DNA of 64,000 nucleotides, from NCBI RefSeq assembly GCF_000716715.1, contig NZ_JNYJ01000001.1:124001-188000 (forward strand). The letters are read 5' to 3'. Source of the stretch: Dactylosporangium aurantiacum. GTDB lineage: Bacteria; Actinomycetota; Actinomycetes; Mycobacteriales; Micromonosporaceae. How positions within the stretch are numbered: position 1 is the first letter of the stretch; each line of letters starts with the position of its first letter. The notes beneath the pieces were generated by a model. The model made no database searches, was not told where the DNA came from, and saw only the letters and a program-made list of their open reading frames with translations. The position numbers were made by a program, and so were the translations under genes. Shown in pieces: positions 7,973 through 16,596 of this stretch.

Positions 7973-8860
7973 ATGACAGCGACCCTTGAGGGTGCCACGC
8001 TCAAGGTCCAGTTGGAAGGCCGCGAGCTCGAGGACCTGATCCGCGAGCACCTGCCACTCGTCGGGCATCTGGTCCGCCAGACGCTCGGACGCCTACCCGC
8101 CCACGTCAGCCGCGAGGACCTGGTGTCCGCCGGCATGGCGGCCCTGGCCGGCGCCGCGAAGGCGTTCGATCCGAGCCGGGGCATCCCGTTCGGCAGCTTC
8201 GCCACGACCCGCATCCGCGGCGCCATCCTCGACGAGCTGCGCGGGCTGGACTGGGCGAGCCGGTCGGTGCGGGCCAGGGCCAGGCAGGCCGACGCGATGC
8301 AACAGGAGCTGACCGCGGCGCTCGGACGCACCCCGACCAACCACGAGCTGGCCGAGGCGCTCGGCGTCAGCGTCGACGAGCTGCAGGCGATCGACGACGA
8401 CGTGCAGCGTGCCGCCGTGCTGTCCCTGCAGGGGTTCGCCGCCGGCAGCGCCGAGGACATGGTCCCGGAACGGGCCGCCGGCCCCGAGGACCTGATCCTG
8501 CACCGGGAACGCATCGGCTACCTGCACAACGCCGTCGAGGCGCTGCCGGAGCGGCTCGGCAAGGTCGTCAAGGGGTACTTCTTCCAGGAGCGGCCGATGA
8601 TGGAGATCGCCCACGACCTGGGCGTCACCGAGTCGCGGGTCTCCCAGCTGCGCGCCGAGGCGCTCATGCTGCTGCGCGACGGGCTCAACACGCACCTCGA
8701 CCCGGACCTCGTCTCGGCCAGCGACAAGCCGACCGGGTGCGTCGCCCGGCGGCGCGAGGCGTACCACGACAAGATCGCCAATGCGGGCAACCTCAACAGC
8801 CGCCTGGCGCAGACGAACCACCACGGCATGCCGTTCCTGCAGTCCGGCCGGCACGCCTGA
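7973..8860 (+). CDS. FliA/WhiG-family RNA polymerase sigma factor
   Basis: A 295-aa group 3 sigma-70. Region 2 contains HLPLVGHLVRQTLGRLP, EDLVSAGMAALAGAAKAFDP and FGSFATTRIRGAILDELR. Region 3 (RTPTNHELAEALGVSVDEL) and the region 4 HTH (MMEIAHDLGVTESRVSQLRA) follow, giving the FliA/WhiG layout. Paralogues control flagellar or sporulation genes in actinomycetes; which one this is cannot be told. The C-terminal 50 residues extend past region 4. ATG at 7973 follows a strong GAGGGGGA ribosome-binding site. It is divergent from recQ. Confidence 0.9.
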   Translation: MTATLEGATLKVQLEGRELEDLIREHLPLVGHLVRQTLGRLPAHVSREDLVSAGMAALAGAAKAFDPSRGIPFGSFATTRIRGAILDELRGLDWASRSVRARARQADAMQQELTAALGRTPTNHELAEALGVSVDELQAIDDDVQRAAVLSLQGFAAGSAEDMVPERAAGPEDLILHRERIGYLHNAVEALPERLGKVVKGYFFQERPMMEIAHDLGVTESRVSQLRAEALMLLRDGLNTHLDPDLVSASDKPTGCVARRREAYHDKIANAGNLNSRLAQTNHHGMPFLQSGRHA

Positions 8861-8881
8861 CCCGGCTTGTACCCTCGGGCG

Positions 8882-9622
8882 GTGCTCATCCTGCTGCCAC
8901 CGTCCGAGGGCAAGGCCGCGGCCCCGCGCCGCGGCGCGCCACTGGACCTCGACCGGCTCTGCCTGCCCGAGCTGACCGACGCCCGGGCCACCGTCGTCGA
9001 CGACCTGGTGAAGCTCGCCGGCGACCCGCCGCTCGCCCTGACCACGCTCGGGCTGACCCCCGGCCTGGCCGCCGAGGCCGCCCGCAACGCCGACCTGCGC
9101 ACCGCCCCGGCGGTGCCGGCCGCCGCGCTGTACACCGGCGTCCTCTACGACGCGCTCGGCCTCGCCACGCTCACCGGGCCCGCACTCGCCCGCGCCCGCC
9201 GGCAGCTGCTGATCTTCTCCGGCCTGTGGGGCGTGCTGCGCCCCGCCGACCGGGTCCCGCCCTACCGCTGCTCGATCGGCGTGCGCCTGCCCACCGCCGG
9301 CGCGCTCACCGCGCACTGGCGCGCCGCGCTGCCGCCGGTCCTCGACGCGCTCGCCGGCGACACGCTCGTGCTGGACCTGCGCTCCTCGGCGTACACGCCG
9401 ATGTGGGCGCCGCGCAACGCCGTCACCGTCCGCGTCCTGCACGACGGCAAGGTCGTCAGCCACTTCAACAAGGCCACCAAGGGCCGCCTCGTGCGGGCCC
9501 TGCTCACCGCCGGCGCCCGGCCGAAGACCCCGGCGGCCCTCGCCGGCGCGATCCGCGACGCCGGGTACACCGTCACCGCCCGCACACCCCACGAGCTGGA
9601 CGTCGTCGTCGACACCCTGTGA
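8882..9622 (+). CDS. yaaA: YaaA family peroxide-stress protein
   Basis: A 246-aa protein of the YaaA/DUF328 family, which in E. coli lowers intracellular free iron during H2O2 stress. The N-terminus VLILLPPSEGKA is diagnostic, as are LYTGVLYDAL, FSGLWGVLRPADRVPPYR and KVVSHFNKATKGRLVR, a motif expected to contact DNA or nucleotide. GTG at 8882 is chosen because the family begins MLILL; a TTG five codons earlier is also in frame. It lies 21 bp after the sigma-factor gene and may be co-transcribed with it. Confidence 0.9.
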   Translation: MLILLPPSEGKAAAPRRGAPLDLDRLCLPELTDARATVVDDLVKLAGDPPLALTTLGLTPGLAAEAARNADLRTAPAVPAAALYTGVLYDALGLATLTGPALARARRQLLIFSGLWGVLRPADRVPPYRCSIGVRLPTAGALTAHWRAALPPVLDALAGDTLVLDLRSSAYTPMWAPRNAVTVRVLHDGKVVSHFNKATKGRLVRALLTAGARPKTPAALAGAIRDAGYTVTARTPHELDVVVDTL

Positions 9623-9633
9623 CGGCGCCGGGC

Positions 9634-10230
9634 TCAGCCGAGCCGGTGGCCGAACTCGGCGGCGAGGGCGGTGAGGTCGGGCTCGCCGTACCGGCGCACC
9701 ATCGCGGTGAACAGCGCCACCTTGTCCTCACCGAACCGGCGCACCGCCCGCCGGTACGCGTCGGCCGGCACGAACCGCGGCGGGCTGCTCTTGCTGTGGA
9801 ACTTGTCGGCGTACATGACGAGCCGCTCCTCCCCGCTCACCGCCACGTAGTCGCCGGGAGGGATCGGCAGCCGCTGCCGGACCACGTCGTCGCGGGTGAT
9901 CCCGACCCCGGTGTGGCAGGAGCAGAACCGGCACAGGACCTCCGGCAGCCCCGCCTCGCGCAGCAGCTCGTGCCCGAGCAGCCCGTGCCGCACGTAGCCG
10001 GCGTGGTCGAGGGTGCCGGTCGCGTCGTACAGCCGGTACACGCCGATGTCGTGCAGCAGGCAGCCGGCCCGCACCAGCGCCGGGTCGACCCCCGCACCGG
10101 CCCGCGGCAGCAGCCGCTCGGCGATGCGCCACACGATCCGGCAGTGCGTCCACACCAGGTCGAACGCGGCCGCGTCCGGCGCGTGCCGCTCGTGCAGCGC
10201 CCGGATCTCCTCGTCGGACGGCACCCACAT
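9634..10230 (-). CDS. HD domain phosphohydrolase
   Basis: A 198-aa HD-superfamily metal-dependent protein. The first His comes from the WTHCRIVWRIAERLL helix, the HD pair from GCLLHDIGVYRLYD, and further histidines from YVRHGLLGHELL and CSCHTGVG. The middle of the protein resembles the YpgQ/RdgB-associated HD hydrolases that act on nucleotides. Three Cys in CRFCSCHTG are unusual for this fold. ATG at 10230 begins MWVPSDEEIRALHERHAP. It converges with yaaA (11 bp apart). Confidence 0.82.
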   Translation of the reverse strand: MWVPSDEEIRALHERHAPDAAAFDLVWTHCRIVWRIAERLLPRAGAGVDPALVRAGCLLHDIGVYRLYDATGTLDHAGYVRHGLLGHELLREAGLPEVLCRFCSCHTGVGITRDDVVRQRLPIPPGDYVAVSGEERLVMYADKFHSKSSPPRFVPADAYRRAVRRFGEDKVALFTAMVRRYGEPDLTALAAEFGHRLG

Positions 10231-10541
10231 GCCGCCAGATGCTGCCACGCCACGGCGCCGGCGGTGACGCTGACCCGCATGGACGCGCAGGAGTGGGTGG
10301 TGGTGTCCGCGATCCGCGGCGACGTGCCGGCGCGGATCTTCCACCGGGCCTGGGACGCCTGACCGCGCCGCGGGGCATCGACTGGGACCCGTTCCGCGAC
10401 GGCGAGGTCCGCGTCGACCACCACCGGGTCGCCAAACCCGACGGCACCGCCGGCTGCCTGTGGACCCGCAACGTCCGGGCGACGGCACTGACCCGCCCCG
10501 GCATCGCGCCGCCGGTGGGGCGGGTGCCGCCGGCGGGGCGG
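10231..10541. other. Gene-free stretch, possible decayed ORF
   Basis: A plus-strand reading from GTG 10264 gives about 32 plausible codons ending at a TGA at 10360-10362. A second frame then continues with protein-like sequence (WDPFRDGEVRVDHHRV) for about 40 codons. This could be a frameshifted remnant of a small gene, but I recognise no family and see no ribosome-binding site. Otherwise nothing was found. Confidence 0.3.
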
Positions 10542-12365
10542 TCAGTCGGCCCAGGCGGCGACGTCGTCGAGGCGGGTGACGACGGCGTGCCAGGCGTGGC
10601 GGACCGCGTCGGCGTCGAGGGTGTCGAGGCGGCGGCGGGCGGAGCGGCCGACGAAGGCCCGGTCGGCGTCGCGCAGCAGCTCGTCCACCAGGTCGAGCAG
10701 GCCGCCCTCGGCGAGGAGGGCGCCGACGTCGTCCAGGGCGAACGCCTCGGCCAGCTCGACGGCCACGTCCCGGGCCGCGATCAGCAGGTCCGGCATCCAC
10801 TGCTGCGGCGGGTAGCCGAGGTTGTACTGCACCAGGTCCAGGTCGACCTGCTCCTCGTCGCCGCCCCCGCGGACGAACGCGACGAAGGGCTCCCGGGCCC
10901 GCGCCCAGCCGGCGAGGGCGGCCAGCTCGTGGTCGGGTTCGTTCAGCAGGTACCCGGCGAGCCCGTCGACGCTGCGGAACAACAGCGGGCCGCCGCCCCG
11001 GCCGAGGAACACGGTGCGGTCGGCGAACCTGGCCCGGATCGTCCAGCCGCTGCCGGACGGCAACGCGAGTTGCAGCGGCTGGAACGGCGCCTCCCGCCAC
11101 GCCTCGCCCGGCATGAACGCCCCCGGCCGCGGCAGCCAGCCCCACAGCGGCCCGCCGTCGTCGCCCGCTGGGACAGCCGGGACCGGGACCGCCGGCACCG
11201 GGACCGCCGGGGCGGGCACCGGCTCCGCGTGGCCCGCGGTCAGCACCGCCCCGCCGCGCCCGCCGCCCGCCGCGCCCCCGCCGCCTCCGCCGCCCGGCAC
11301 GGCCGCGCCGGCCTCGACCGCCGGCGCCGGCCCGCCGCCCCCGGCGGCCAGGACCGCCACGCTGCCCTCGACGGCCAGGAACTCCGGGCGGTCGAGGGCG
11401 ACCGGGGCGACGCCGGCGACGCGGTGCAGCAGGGCGGCGACGAGCGGGAGCCGGGTGGCGCCGCCGGCCAGGTACACCACTGCGGCCGGCGCGGCGTCGA
11501 CGCCGGCGTCGCGCATCGTGCGCAGGGTCAGCTCCGCGGTGGGGCGCAGCAGCGGCGTGGCGAGGGTGTCCAGGTCCTGCGGGGTCAGGGTCACCTCGCC
11601 CCGGCCGGCGACCGGCACGACGGCGCTGGTCCCGGCGCTGAGCAGCTCCTTCGCGAGCCGGGCCTGCTCCAGCAGCGGCCGCCCGGGTCCGGCGGCCCGG
11701 GCCGGGCCGGGCGCCATGATCAGCAGGTGCTCGGCGATCGCGAGGTCGAGGTCGAGGCCGCCGACGCCGGTCAGGCCCGCGGTGGCGAGGACCTGCGGGC
11801 CGGCGGCCGTCACCCGCAGGACGGTGACCTCGAAGGTCGCGGCGCCCAGTTCGTACACGACGAGGGGGACACCGGCGGCAGCGGGCTGCGGCAGCCGGCC
11901 CAGCACGGCACGGGCGACCGCGACCGGGGACGGCACGAGCGTCGCGGCCGGCAGCCCGGCCATCGACGCCGCGGTGAGCAGCGCGCCGCGGTGGTGGGTG
12001 TCCCAGGACGCGGGGTGGGTGAGGGCGACCTCGTGCGGCGGGGTCCCGCCGGTGACGCGCAGCGCTTCGGCGTGTACGGCCCACAGGACCGCGGCGAACA
12101 GGTGCTCCACGGGCACGCCGGTGCCGCCGAGCGGGACGGTGCCGTCGGCGGCACGCAGCTTCGGGTGGGGTTCGCAGCGACCGGGGTCGAGGGCGCCGCC
12201 GCGCACGGCGTCGCCGCCGACGGCGAGGACCCCGGCGGCGACGTCGAGGTGGACCGCCGACGGCAGCAGCGGCGAGCCGTCGAACAGCAGCGGCGTCACC
12301 GTGCCGCCGGCACCGGTGAGGACCGCGGCCGTGCTGGACGTACCGAAGTCGATGCCCAGATGCAT
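10542..12365 (-). CDS. Hsp70-like ATPase with a non-standard C-terminal region
   Basis: A 607-aa protein. The N-terminal 340 residues are an actin-fold Hsp70 ATPase domain: phosphate-1 motif LGIDFGTSSTA, VALTHPASW, then GVGGLDLDLAI and the adenosine motif VYLAGGATRLPLV. The canonical DnaK substrate-binding domain is absent. It is replaced by an Ala/Gly/Pro-rich linker (about 365-410) and a unique 200-residue domain rich in Trp and acidic residues (WTIRARFADRTVFLGRGGG onward). ATG at 12365 is the start. It is the last gene of a three-gene operon with a PP2C phosphatase, so phosphorylation-dependent control of a specialised chaperone is a reasonable inference. Confidence 0.85.
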   Translation of the reverse strand: MHLGIDFGTSSTAAVLTGAGGTVTPLLFDGSPLLPSAVHLDVAAGVLAVGGDAVRGGALDPGRCEPHPKLRAADGTVPLGGTGVPVEHLFAAVLWAVHAEALRVTGGTPPHEVALTHPASWDTHHRGALLTAASMAGLPAATLVPSPVAVARAVLGRLPQPAAAGVPLVVYELGAATFEVTVLRVTAAGPQVLATAGLTGVGGLDLDLAIAEHLLIMAPGPARAAGPGRPLLEQARLAKELLSAGTSAVVPVAGRGEVTLTPQDLDTLATPLLRPTAELTLRTMRDAGVDAAPAAVVYLAGGATRLPLVAALLHRVAGVAPVALDRPEFLAVEGSVAVLAAGGGGPAPAVEAGAAVPGGGGGGGAAGGGRGGAVLTAGHAEPVPAPAVPVPAVPVPAVPAGDDGGPLWGWLPRPGAFMPGEAWREAPFQPLQLALPSGSGWTIRARFADRTVFLGRGGGPLLFRSVDGLAGYLLNEPDHELAALAGWARAREPFVAFVRGGGDEEQVDLDLVQYNLGYPPQQWMPDLLIAARDVAVELAEAFALDDVGALLAEGGLLDLVDELLRDADRAFVGRSARRRLDTLDADAVRHAWHAVVTRLDDVAAWAD

Positions 12366-12412
12366 CGCCCGATGGTGCCAGCCGCGTCCCGCCGCCCGGC
12401 ACCCGGCGGGGG

Positions 12413-13222
12413 TCACAGTCCGGTCGGCAGGCCCAGCGGGTCGGTGTCGATGCCCCGGTACGGCGCCGCGCCCGGGTGCGTGTCGTCGTCCTCCGGGGCG
12501 GCGTGCGCGCCGCGGGTGACGGTGCCGGTGTCGCCGCCGGTGGTGAGGTGGTCGACCACGACGGCGGTCACGTTGTCCCGGCCGCCGGCGAGGACCGCCC
12601 GGTGCACGAGGAGGTCGGCGGCCGCCTGCGCGGTCGGCTCGGCACGCAGGACCTCGGCGATCTCGTCATCGGTCAGCTCCAGCGACAGCCCGTCGGAACA
12701 GACGACGAACCGCTCCCCGGGCAGCGGCGGCAGCACCCACAGGTCGGCGTCGGGCGCGGGCCGCGTGCCGAGCGCCCTGGTGATCACGCCGCGCCGGCGG
12801 GTGACGCTCTCCGGCGCCGTGTGGTCGACGGTGAGCTGGGTGAGGACGTCACCGGCGAAGCGGTACACCCGCGAGTCACCGACGTTGAACACCGCCCACC
12901 GCTCGACGTCGCCGTCACGCACCAGGCTGATCCCGGTGAGGGTGGTGCCCATGCCGGTGCGGACCGGATGCTCCACGGCGGAGGCGAGGATGTCGGCGTT
13001 GGCGCGGGCGACCGCGTCGTGGACGTCCTGCGGGGTCCGGTCGGGCTGCCCGGCGAGCCGCCGCAGCGCCTCGACGGCGAGCTCGCTGGCGACGTCACCG
13101 GCGGCGTGCCCGCCCATGCCGTCGGCGACCGCGAACACCCCGTCGGCGACGAGCGCGCTGTCCTCGTTGCGCCGGCGCACCCGGCCGATGTCGCTGGCGG
13201 CCCCCGCCCGCACGGCCGCCAT
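12413..13222 (-). CDS. PP2C-family protein serine/threonine phosphatase
   Basis: A 269-aa cytoplasmic phosphatase. The metal-binding motifs of the PPM/PP2C fold are all seen: GRVRRRNEDSA near the N-terminus, FAVADGMGGHAAG, VFNVGDSRVYR, VCSDGLS and GGRDNVTAVVVD. It should dephosphorylate Ser/Thr on targets of Hanks-type kinases, none of which is encoded nearby. Its ATG overlaps the stop of the upstream 213-aa gene (TGATG), indicating translational coupling, and it is 47 bp ahead of the Hsp70-like gene. Confidence 0.93.
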   Translation of the reverse strand: MAAVRAGAASDIGRVRRRNEDSALVADGVFAVADGMGGHAAGDVASELAVEALRRLAGQPDRTPQDVHDAVARANADILASAVEHPVRTGMGTTLTGISLVRDGDVERWAVFNVGDSRVYRFAGDVLTQLTVDHTAPESVTRRRGVITRALGTRPAPDADLWVLPPLPGERFVVCSDGLSLELTDDEIAEVLRAEPTAQAAADLLVHRAVLAGGRDNVTAVVVDHLTTGGDTGTVTRGAHAAPEDDDTHPGAAPYRGIDTDPLGLPTGL

Positions 13223-13863
13223 CAGGCACCCGCCGCGACAGGGTGGCCGAAGCGCTCGACGAGGGCGGCGACGACGTCGTCGCGGCTGCCGGCGGTGACC
13301 GCGTCCGGGCCGTCGTCCGACAGCAGCCACGACCCGTCGGCGGCGCGGGCGATCGCCAGCCCGACCTCCGCGGAGTCCTCTCCGGCGTCCGCCGACCTGA
13401 TCGCGACGGCGGCCTCGCCGGGCCCGGCCGTGCACCGGTCGACGAACCTGGCCAGGGGCGCCGCGAGGGGCTCGGCAGGGTCGAGGACGTCGACGCCGTA
13501 GAGCCCGAACGGTCCCGGGTACGCCGCCAACCGCCCGGTATCCCCGCTGAACAGGTGCAGCTGCAGGGTACGGTCGCCGGCGGACCCCGCCGCCTCGGTC
13601 ACCGTGCGCAGCGTCGACAGTGCCGCGACCGCCCCGAGGACGAACTGGCCCGGCACGACGTTGCCGCCCTCGTCGGTGCACAACCCCCGGGCGAGCAGCG
13701 ACGCGACCCCCGCCGCGGTGACGATGTCGGTGGCCGCCTCCGGCCGCAGCCCGAGCCGCCGCCGCACGGCGTCCATGGCGGCGGCGCGCTCGCCGCCGGG
13801 CCCCGCGGCGGAGCGGAGCAGGAACTCGAGCTCGGCGAACGTGCACAACGTCGTGTCGGCCAT
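13222..13863 (-). CDS. Uncharacterised protein, faintly EspG-like
   Basis: A 213-aa protein with no signal peptide or membrane segment. It begins MADTTLCTFAELEFLLR and has an alternating helix/strand pattern, with ARGLCTDEGGNVVP and LHLFSGDTGRLAAYPG. The order of these elements (N-terminal Glu-Leu helix, RGL turn, central strand with xGD, then a basic/acidic C-terminal sheet) reminds me of EspG chaperones of type VII secretion, but identity is too low to claim it. ATG at 13863 has GGAGG upstream. It is coupled to the PP2C gene and heads the operon. Confidence 0.6.
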   Translation of the reverse strand: MADTTLCTFAELEFLLRSAAGPGGERAAAMDAVRRRLGLRPEAATDIVTAAGVASLLARGLCTDEGGNVVPGQFVLGAVAALSTLRTVTEAAGSAGDRTLQLHLFSGDTGRLAAYPGPFGLYGVDVLDPAEPLAAPLARFVDRCTAGPGEAAVAIRSADAGEDSAEVGLAIARAADGSWLLSDDGPDAVTAGSRDDVVAALVERFGHPVAAGA

Positions 13864-14214
13864 ACCCTGGAACGCCCCTCCTTCAATGCCGGCCCTTGCA
13901 TGGTCGTCGCCGGCCCTTGCATGCTCGTCGAGCGTGGCGCGTCCGTCATGCGCTCCGCGGGACGTCGGCACCTTTGGCCACGTCGGCCCGGTCTGCCAGG
14001 TGCTCCGGCTGGCGGCTCGACGCCCGCCGGAGGTGCGAGCGGCGCCGGCCAGCACCGGAACGCACGGGAGGAACGGCCCGATGAGACTACCACCGCGAGC
14101 GCCGTCCGCTTCCGGCCGCTGACCCCTCGTTCAGGACGGAAACCCGCGGAGCGCCAGCCCTGGCGGCGCCGCGACAGCCACCGGCCAGGTGGGCTCGTGA
14201 AGTCCCGTCCGGGG
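13864..14214. other. Intergenic region with a 21-bp direct repeat
   Basis: The operon's upstream region. Two adjacent 21-bp copies (13888-13908 and 13909-13929, one mismatch) begin GCCGGCCCTTGCATG and could be a regulatory site for the reverse-strand operon, since they end close to its ribosome-binding site. No gene was recognised in the remainder. Confidence 0.5.
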
Positions 14215-14478
14215 TCAGCCGGTGCGGTCCGGTGGGCGCTTCGGTGGCGACTTCCGCACAGCGCCCACGCCCCGGGCCGCGAACCGCCGGAACCTGGGCA
14301 TCGGGCTGTCGAGGTAGCCGAAATAGCTGGCCGGGGCGACGGTGACCAGCGCGCTCGTGGTCCAGACGACGAAGGCGCGCCACAAGGACCCGCCTTCGAC
14401 GAGGTGCCACGCGGACGCGAAGACGACGCCCCACCCGAGGCCCAGTCCCAGCGCCACCGCCACACGCTTCCTGCGCAC
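14215..14478 (-). CDS. Small membrane protein
   Basis: An 87-aa protein with a basic N-terminus (MRRKR), a first hydrophobic helix (VAVALGLGLGWGVVFASAW), a second one around residues 34-52 and a basic C-terminal tail (FRRFAARG, KSPPKRPP). The topology is probably two membrane passes with both ends inside. GTG at 14478 is preceded by CGGAGGG at seven-base spacing, which favours real translation. No family recognised. Confidence 0.6.
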   Translation of the reverse strand: MRRKRVAVALGLGLGWGVVFASAWHLVEGGSLWRAFVVWTTSALVTVAPASYFGYLDSPMPRFRRFAARGVGAVRKSPPKRPPDRTG

Positions 14479-14601
14479 CGTCGCCCTCCGTCCGGCATCC
14501 GCCTTGGGACCCTACTCGCGCGGCACGGGTCAACGCCTGGGTCTGTCCGGCGGCCGAGGGGGCGGTGGGCCTGGTGGGGTTCGCCGTTCCGCTGCGGGTG
14601 A

Positions 14602-16353
14602 GTGGCGGGGCGAGGCAACGTCGGAAGGGTGAGACGCGCAACGGGGATCAGTCGGCGTGGGGTGTTGCTGGCGGCCGGCGGCGCCGTCGCCGGGAGCGTC
14701 CTGCCGGCGGCAGACCCGGCCGCGGCACCGGCCGCCGCCGGGAACAAGCTGATGCCGGTCAGCATGGCGACCCACATCCACGGGCCGTTCAGCGAGGGCG
14801 TGGCCAGTTACGCCGCGCATCTGGCGCAGGCGCGCCGGTACAAGGTCGACGTGGTCTGGTTCACCGACCACGACTTCCGGATCGCAGCGGCCGGGCACCG
14901 GCAGGCGGTGCACTTCGACGGGGTGACCGAGGACGAGCAGGGGCTCGCGTGGACGTGGAAGGAGCACGTCGTCGGCAAGCCCGCCAGTCACGGCGCCGAC
15001 TTCGTGGGCTCGCCGCGGTCGCCGCACGACGGCGGCAAGGCGTTGCGGCTGGCCGCGTCGGGGGCGGGGGCGGTGCGGATGGAGGGGGTGGCCTGGAACG
15101 CGATGGCGAACGCGTGCATCGCCGACACCGAGCTCGGGCTGGACGTGCTGCCGGAGCAGGTCGGCGACGGCGGGGCGTTGACCGTGGACCTGCAGCTGTC
15201 CAACCAGCCGGGGAAGGGGATCCTGCGCGTCGCGTACCAGATCGGCGGCGTCGGGAAGGTCACGCACGAGGTCGACGGGGCCCGTGGGGTGGTGCGGGTG
15301 CCGGCGAAGGACGGGGTGTGGCAGCGGGTGACGTTGGTGCCGCGCGCCGACGTCGCGAAGCTGTGGCCGGACGTCGTGGCCGGGGACAACGCGCTGACGG
15401 GGCTGGCGCTGGAGGTGCGGCAGGGGCGGTTCGTGGTCGACCGGTTGACGTTCACCCGCTCCCGGCGGACCGGGCAGGCCGGTGAGCGGCTGCGGGCGGA
15501 GGTGCTCGCGGCGGTGGCCGGCAAGTATCCGGACGTCACGCAGTACCGGGCGCTGGAGGTGTCGATGGTGCGGCACCTGAACTGGTTCGGCGGCGACCTG
15601 ACGTTGCCCGCGTTCCCGTCGCCGCCGCTGCGGGACAACGACGCGGCGCTGACCGGGTCGATGGTGCGCTGGTTGCACGCGCACGGCGGGCTGGTCTGCT
15701 GGAACCATCCGATGGACGTGGCGAAGCGGGACGAGCTGGCGAAGCTGGTCGTGTCGCAGGGTGCCCTCGGCGTCGACCTCGTGGAGATCGGCCGGGACCC
15801 GCTCGAGGATCTGCTGTGGGTGTACGACGTAGCCGCCCGCAACTGCGTCTTCTTCACCGCACTCGGCAGCAGCGACGACCACGACGCGACGGACTGGGCG
15901 GCGAACGAGGAGCATTTCGTCAGCCACGTGTGGGCGCCGTCGAAGGGGCGGGCCGATCTGCTGCGGGCGTTGGCGGCTGGGGCGGCCTGGTTCACGGATC
16001 TGACGGCGTACCGCGGCGCCATGGACCTGCGCGTCGGCGGGGAGTCCTACATGGGGGCGGTGCTGGTCGGGTCGGCAGCGGTCGCGGTCGATGTGTCGGC
16101 GACGAAGCTGCCGAAGGGCGCGACGCTGGAGGTCGTGACCGGCCAGGTCGGCGTCGGCCTCAAGCCATCCACGAAGGTCATTGTGTCGAAGGTGGGGAAA
16201 CAGCGGGTGAACCTGAAGCCGGGCAACTATGTGCGGGCGCAGGTCCGGCTGAAGGACGCGACGGTCGCCGGGGTGTCGAACCCGTTGTGGCTGCTGGCGA
16301 AGGTGCCCGCGACGCCGGTGCCGGCGGCCAGGAGGCGGGCGCTGCCCTACTGA
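14602..16353 (+). CDS. Tat-exported PHP-domain protein
   Basis: A 583-aa predicted extracytoplasmic metallohydrolase. The N-terminus has a twin-arginine signal (ISRRGVLLAAGGAVAGS) followed by Ala-rich sequence. PHP-type metal ligands follow: THIHGPF, WFTDHDFR, then NHPMD and GSSDDHD toward the C-terminal part. A beta-sandwich-like region (about 160-290) interrupts the PHP core, and another (about 470-570) closes the protein. Substrates may be phosphoesters, but none is known for this architecture. GTG at 14602 is used; GTG at 14629 would also keep the signal. No good ribosome-binding site supports either. Confidence 0.72.
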   Translation: MAGRGNVGRVRRATGISRRGVLLAAGGAVAGSVLPAADPAAAPAAAGNKLMPVSMATHIHGPFSEGVASYAAHLAQARRYKVDVVWFTDHDFRIAAAGHRQAVHFDGVTEDEQGLAWTWKEHVVGKPASHGADFVGSPRSPHDGGKALRLAASGAGAVRMEGVAWNAMANACIADTELGLDVLPEQVGDGGALTVDLQLSNQPGKGILRVAYQIGGVGKVTHEVDGARGVVRVPAKDGVWQRVTLVPRADVAKLWPDVVAGDNALTGLALEVRQGRFVVDRLTFTRSRRTGQAGERLRAEVLAAVAGKYPDVTQYRALEVSMVRHLNWFGGDLTLPAFPSPPLRDNDAALTGSMVRWLHAHGGLVCWNHPMDVAKRDELAKLVVSQGALGVDLVEIGRDPLEDLLWVYDVAARNCVFFTALGSSDDHDATDWAANEEHFVSHVWAPSKGRADLLRALAAGAAWFTDLTAYRGAMDLRVGGESYMGAVLVGSAAVAVDVSATKLPKGATLEVVTGQVGVGLKPSTKVIVSKVGKQRVNLKPGNYVRAQVRLKDATVAGVSNPLWLLAKVPATPVPAARRRALPY

Positions 16354-16372
16354 CCTTCGGGCACCTTCGCGT

Positions 16373-16411
16373 ATTGGCGTTCGGCATTGGCGTTCGGCAT
16401 TGGCGTTCGGC
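16373..16411. repeat. 13-bp tandem repeat (3 units)
   Basis: Three perfect copies of ATTGGCGTTCGGC, the last continuing into a partial fourth, between the PHP-protein stop and the terminator. Confidence 0.92.
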
Positions 16412-16417
16412 CATTGA

Positions 16418-16446
16418 AAAGGGCCCGCCTTGTGGGCGGGCCCTTT
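16418..16446. terminator. Bidirectional rho-independent terminator
   Basis: A GC-rich stem (GGGCCCGCC at 16421-16429 with GGCGGGCCC at 16435-16443) is flanked by A residues on one side and T residues on the other, so it can terminate both the forward PHP-protein transcript and the reverse tRNA-Gly transcript. Confidence 0.85.
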
Positions 16447-16448
16447 CG

Positions 16449-16524
16449 TGGAGCGGACGACGAGATTCGAACTCGCGACCCTCACCTTGGCAAGGTGATG
16501 CGCTACCAGCTGCGCTACGTCCGC
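16449..16524 (-). tRNA. tRNA-Gly (GCC), CCA encoded
   Basis: Reading the reverse strand, acceptor stem GCGGACG pairs with CGTCCGC. The anticodon arm is TCACC-TTGCCAA-GGTGA (anticodon GCC) and the T arm contains TTCGAAT. The discriminator T at 16452 is followed by an encoded CCA (16451-16449). A TATAGT -10 element lies upstream at 16541-16536. Confidence 0.95.
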
Positions 16525-16535
16525 GTTGCCTTATG

Positions 16536-16541
16536 ACTATA
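16536..16541 (-). promoter_or_regulatory. -10 element of tRNA-Gly gene
   Basis: TATAGT on the reverse strand ends about 11 bp before the first tRNA base, so the leader would be very short. A clear -35 box is not seen. Confidence 0.5.
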
Positions 16542-16596
16542 GCGCACTGTCGCGGACCGGTTCCTGCGGGGGTCGGTCACCCGTTAGCGTGGCGCC

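Noticed and set aside
10264..10530. Small plus-strand gene before the Hsp70-like gene
   Set aside because: Plausible codons run in two frames with a stop between, without a ribosome-binding site or family; kept only as a possible remnant.
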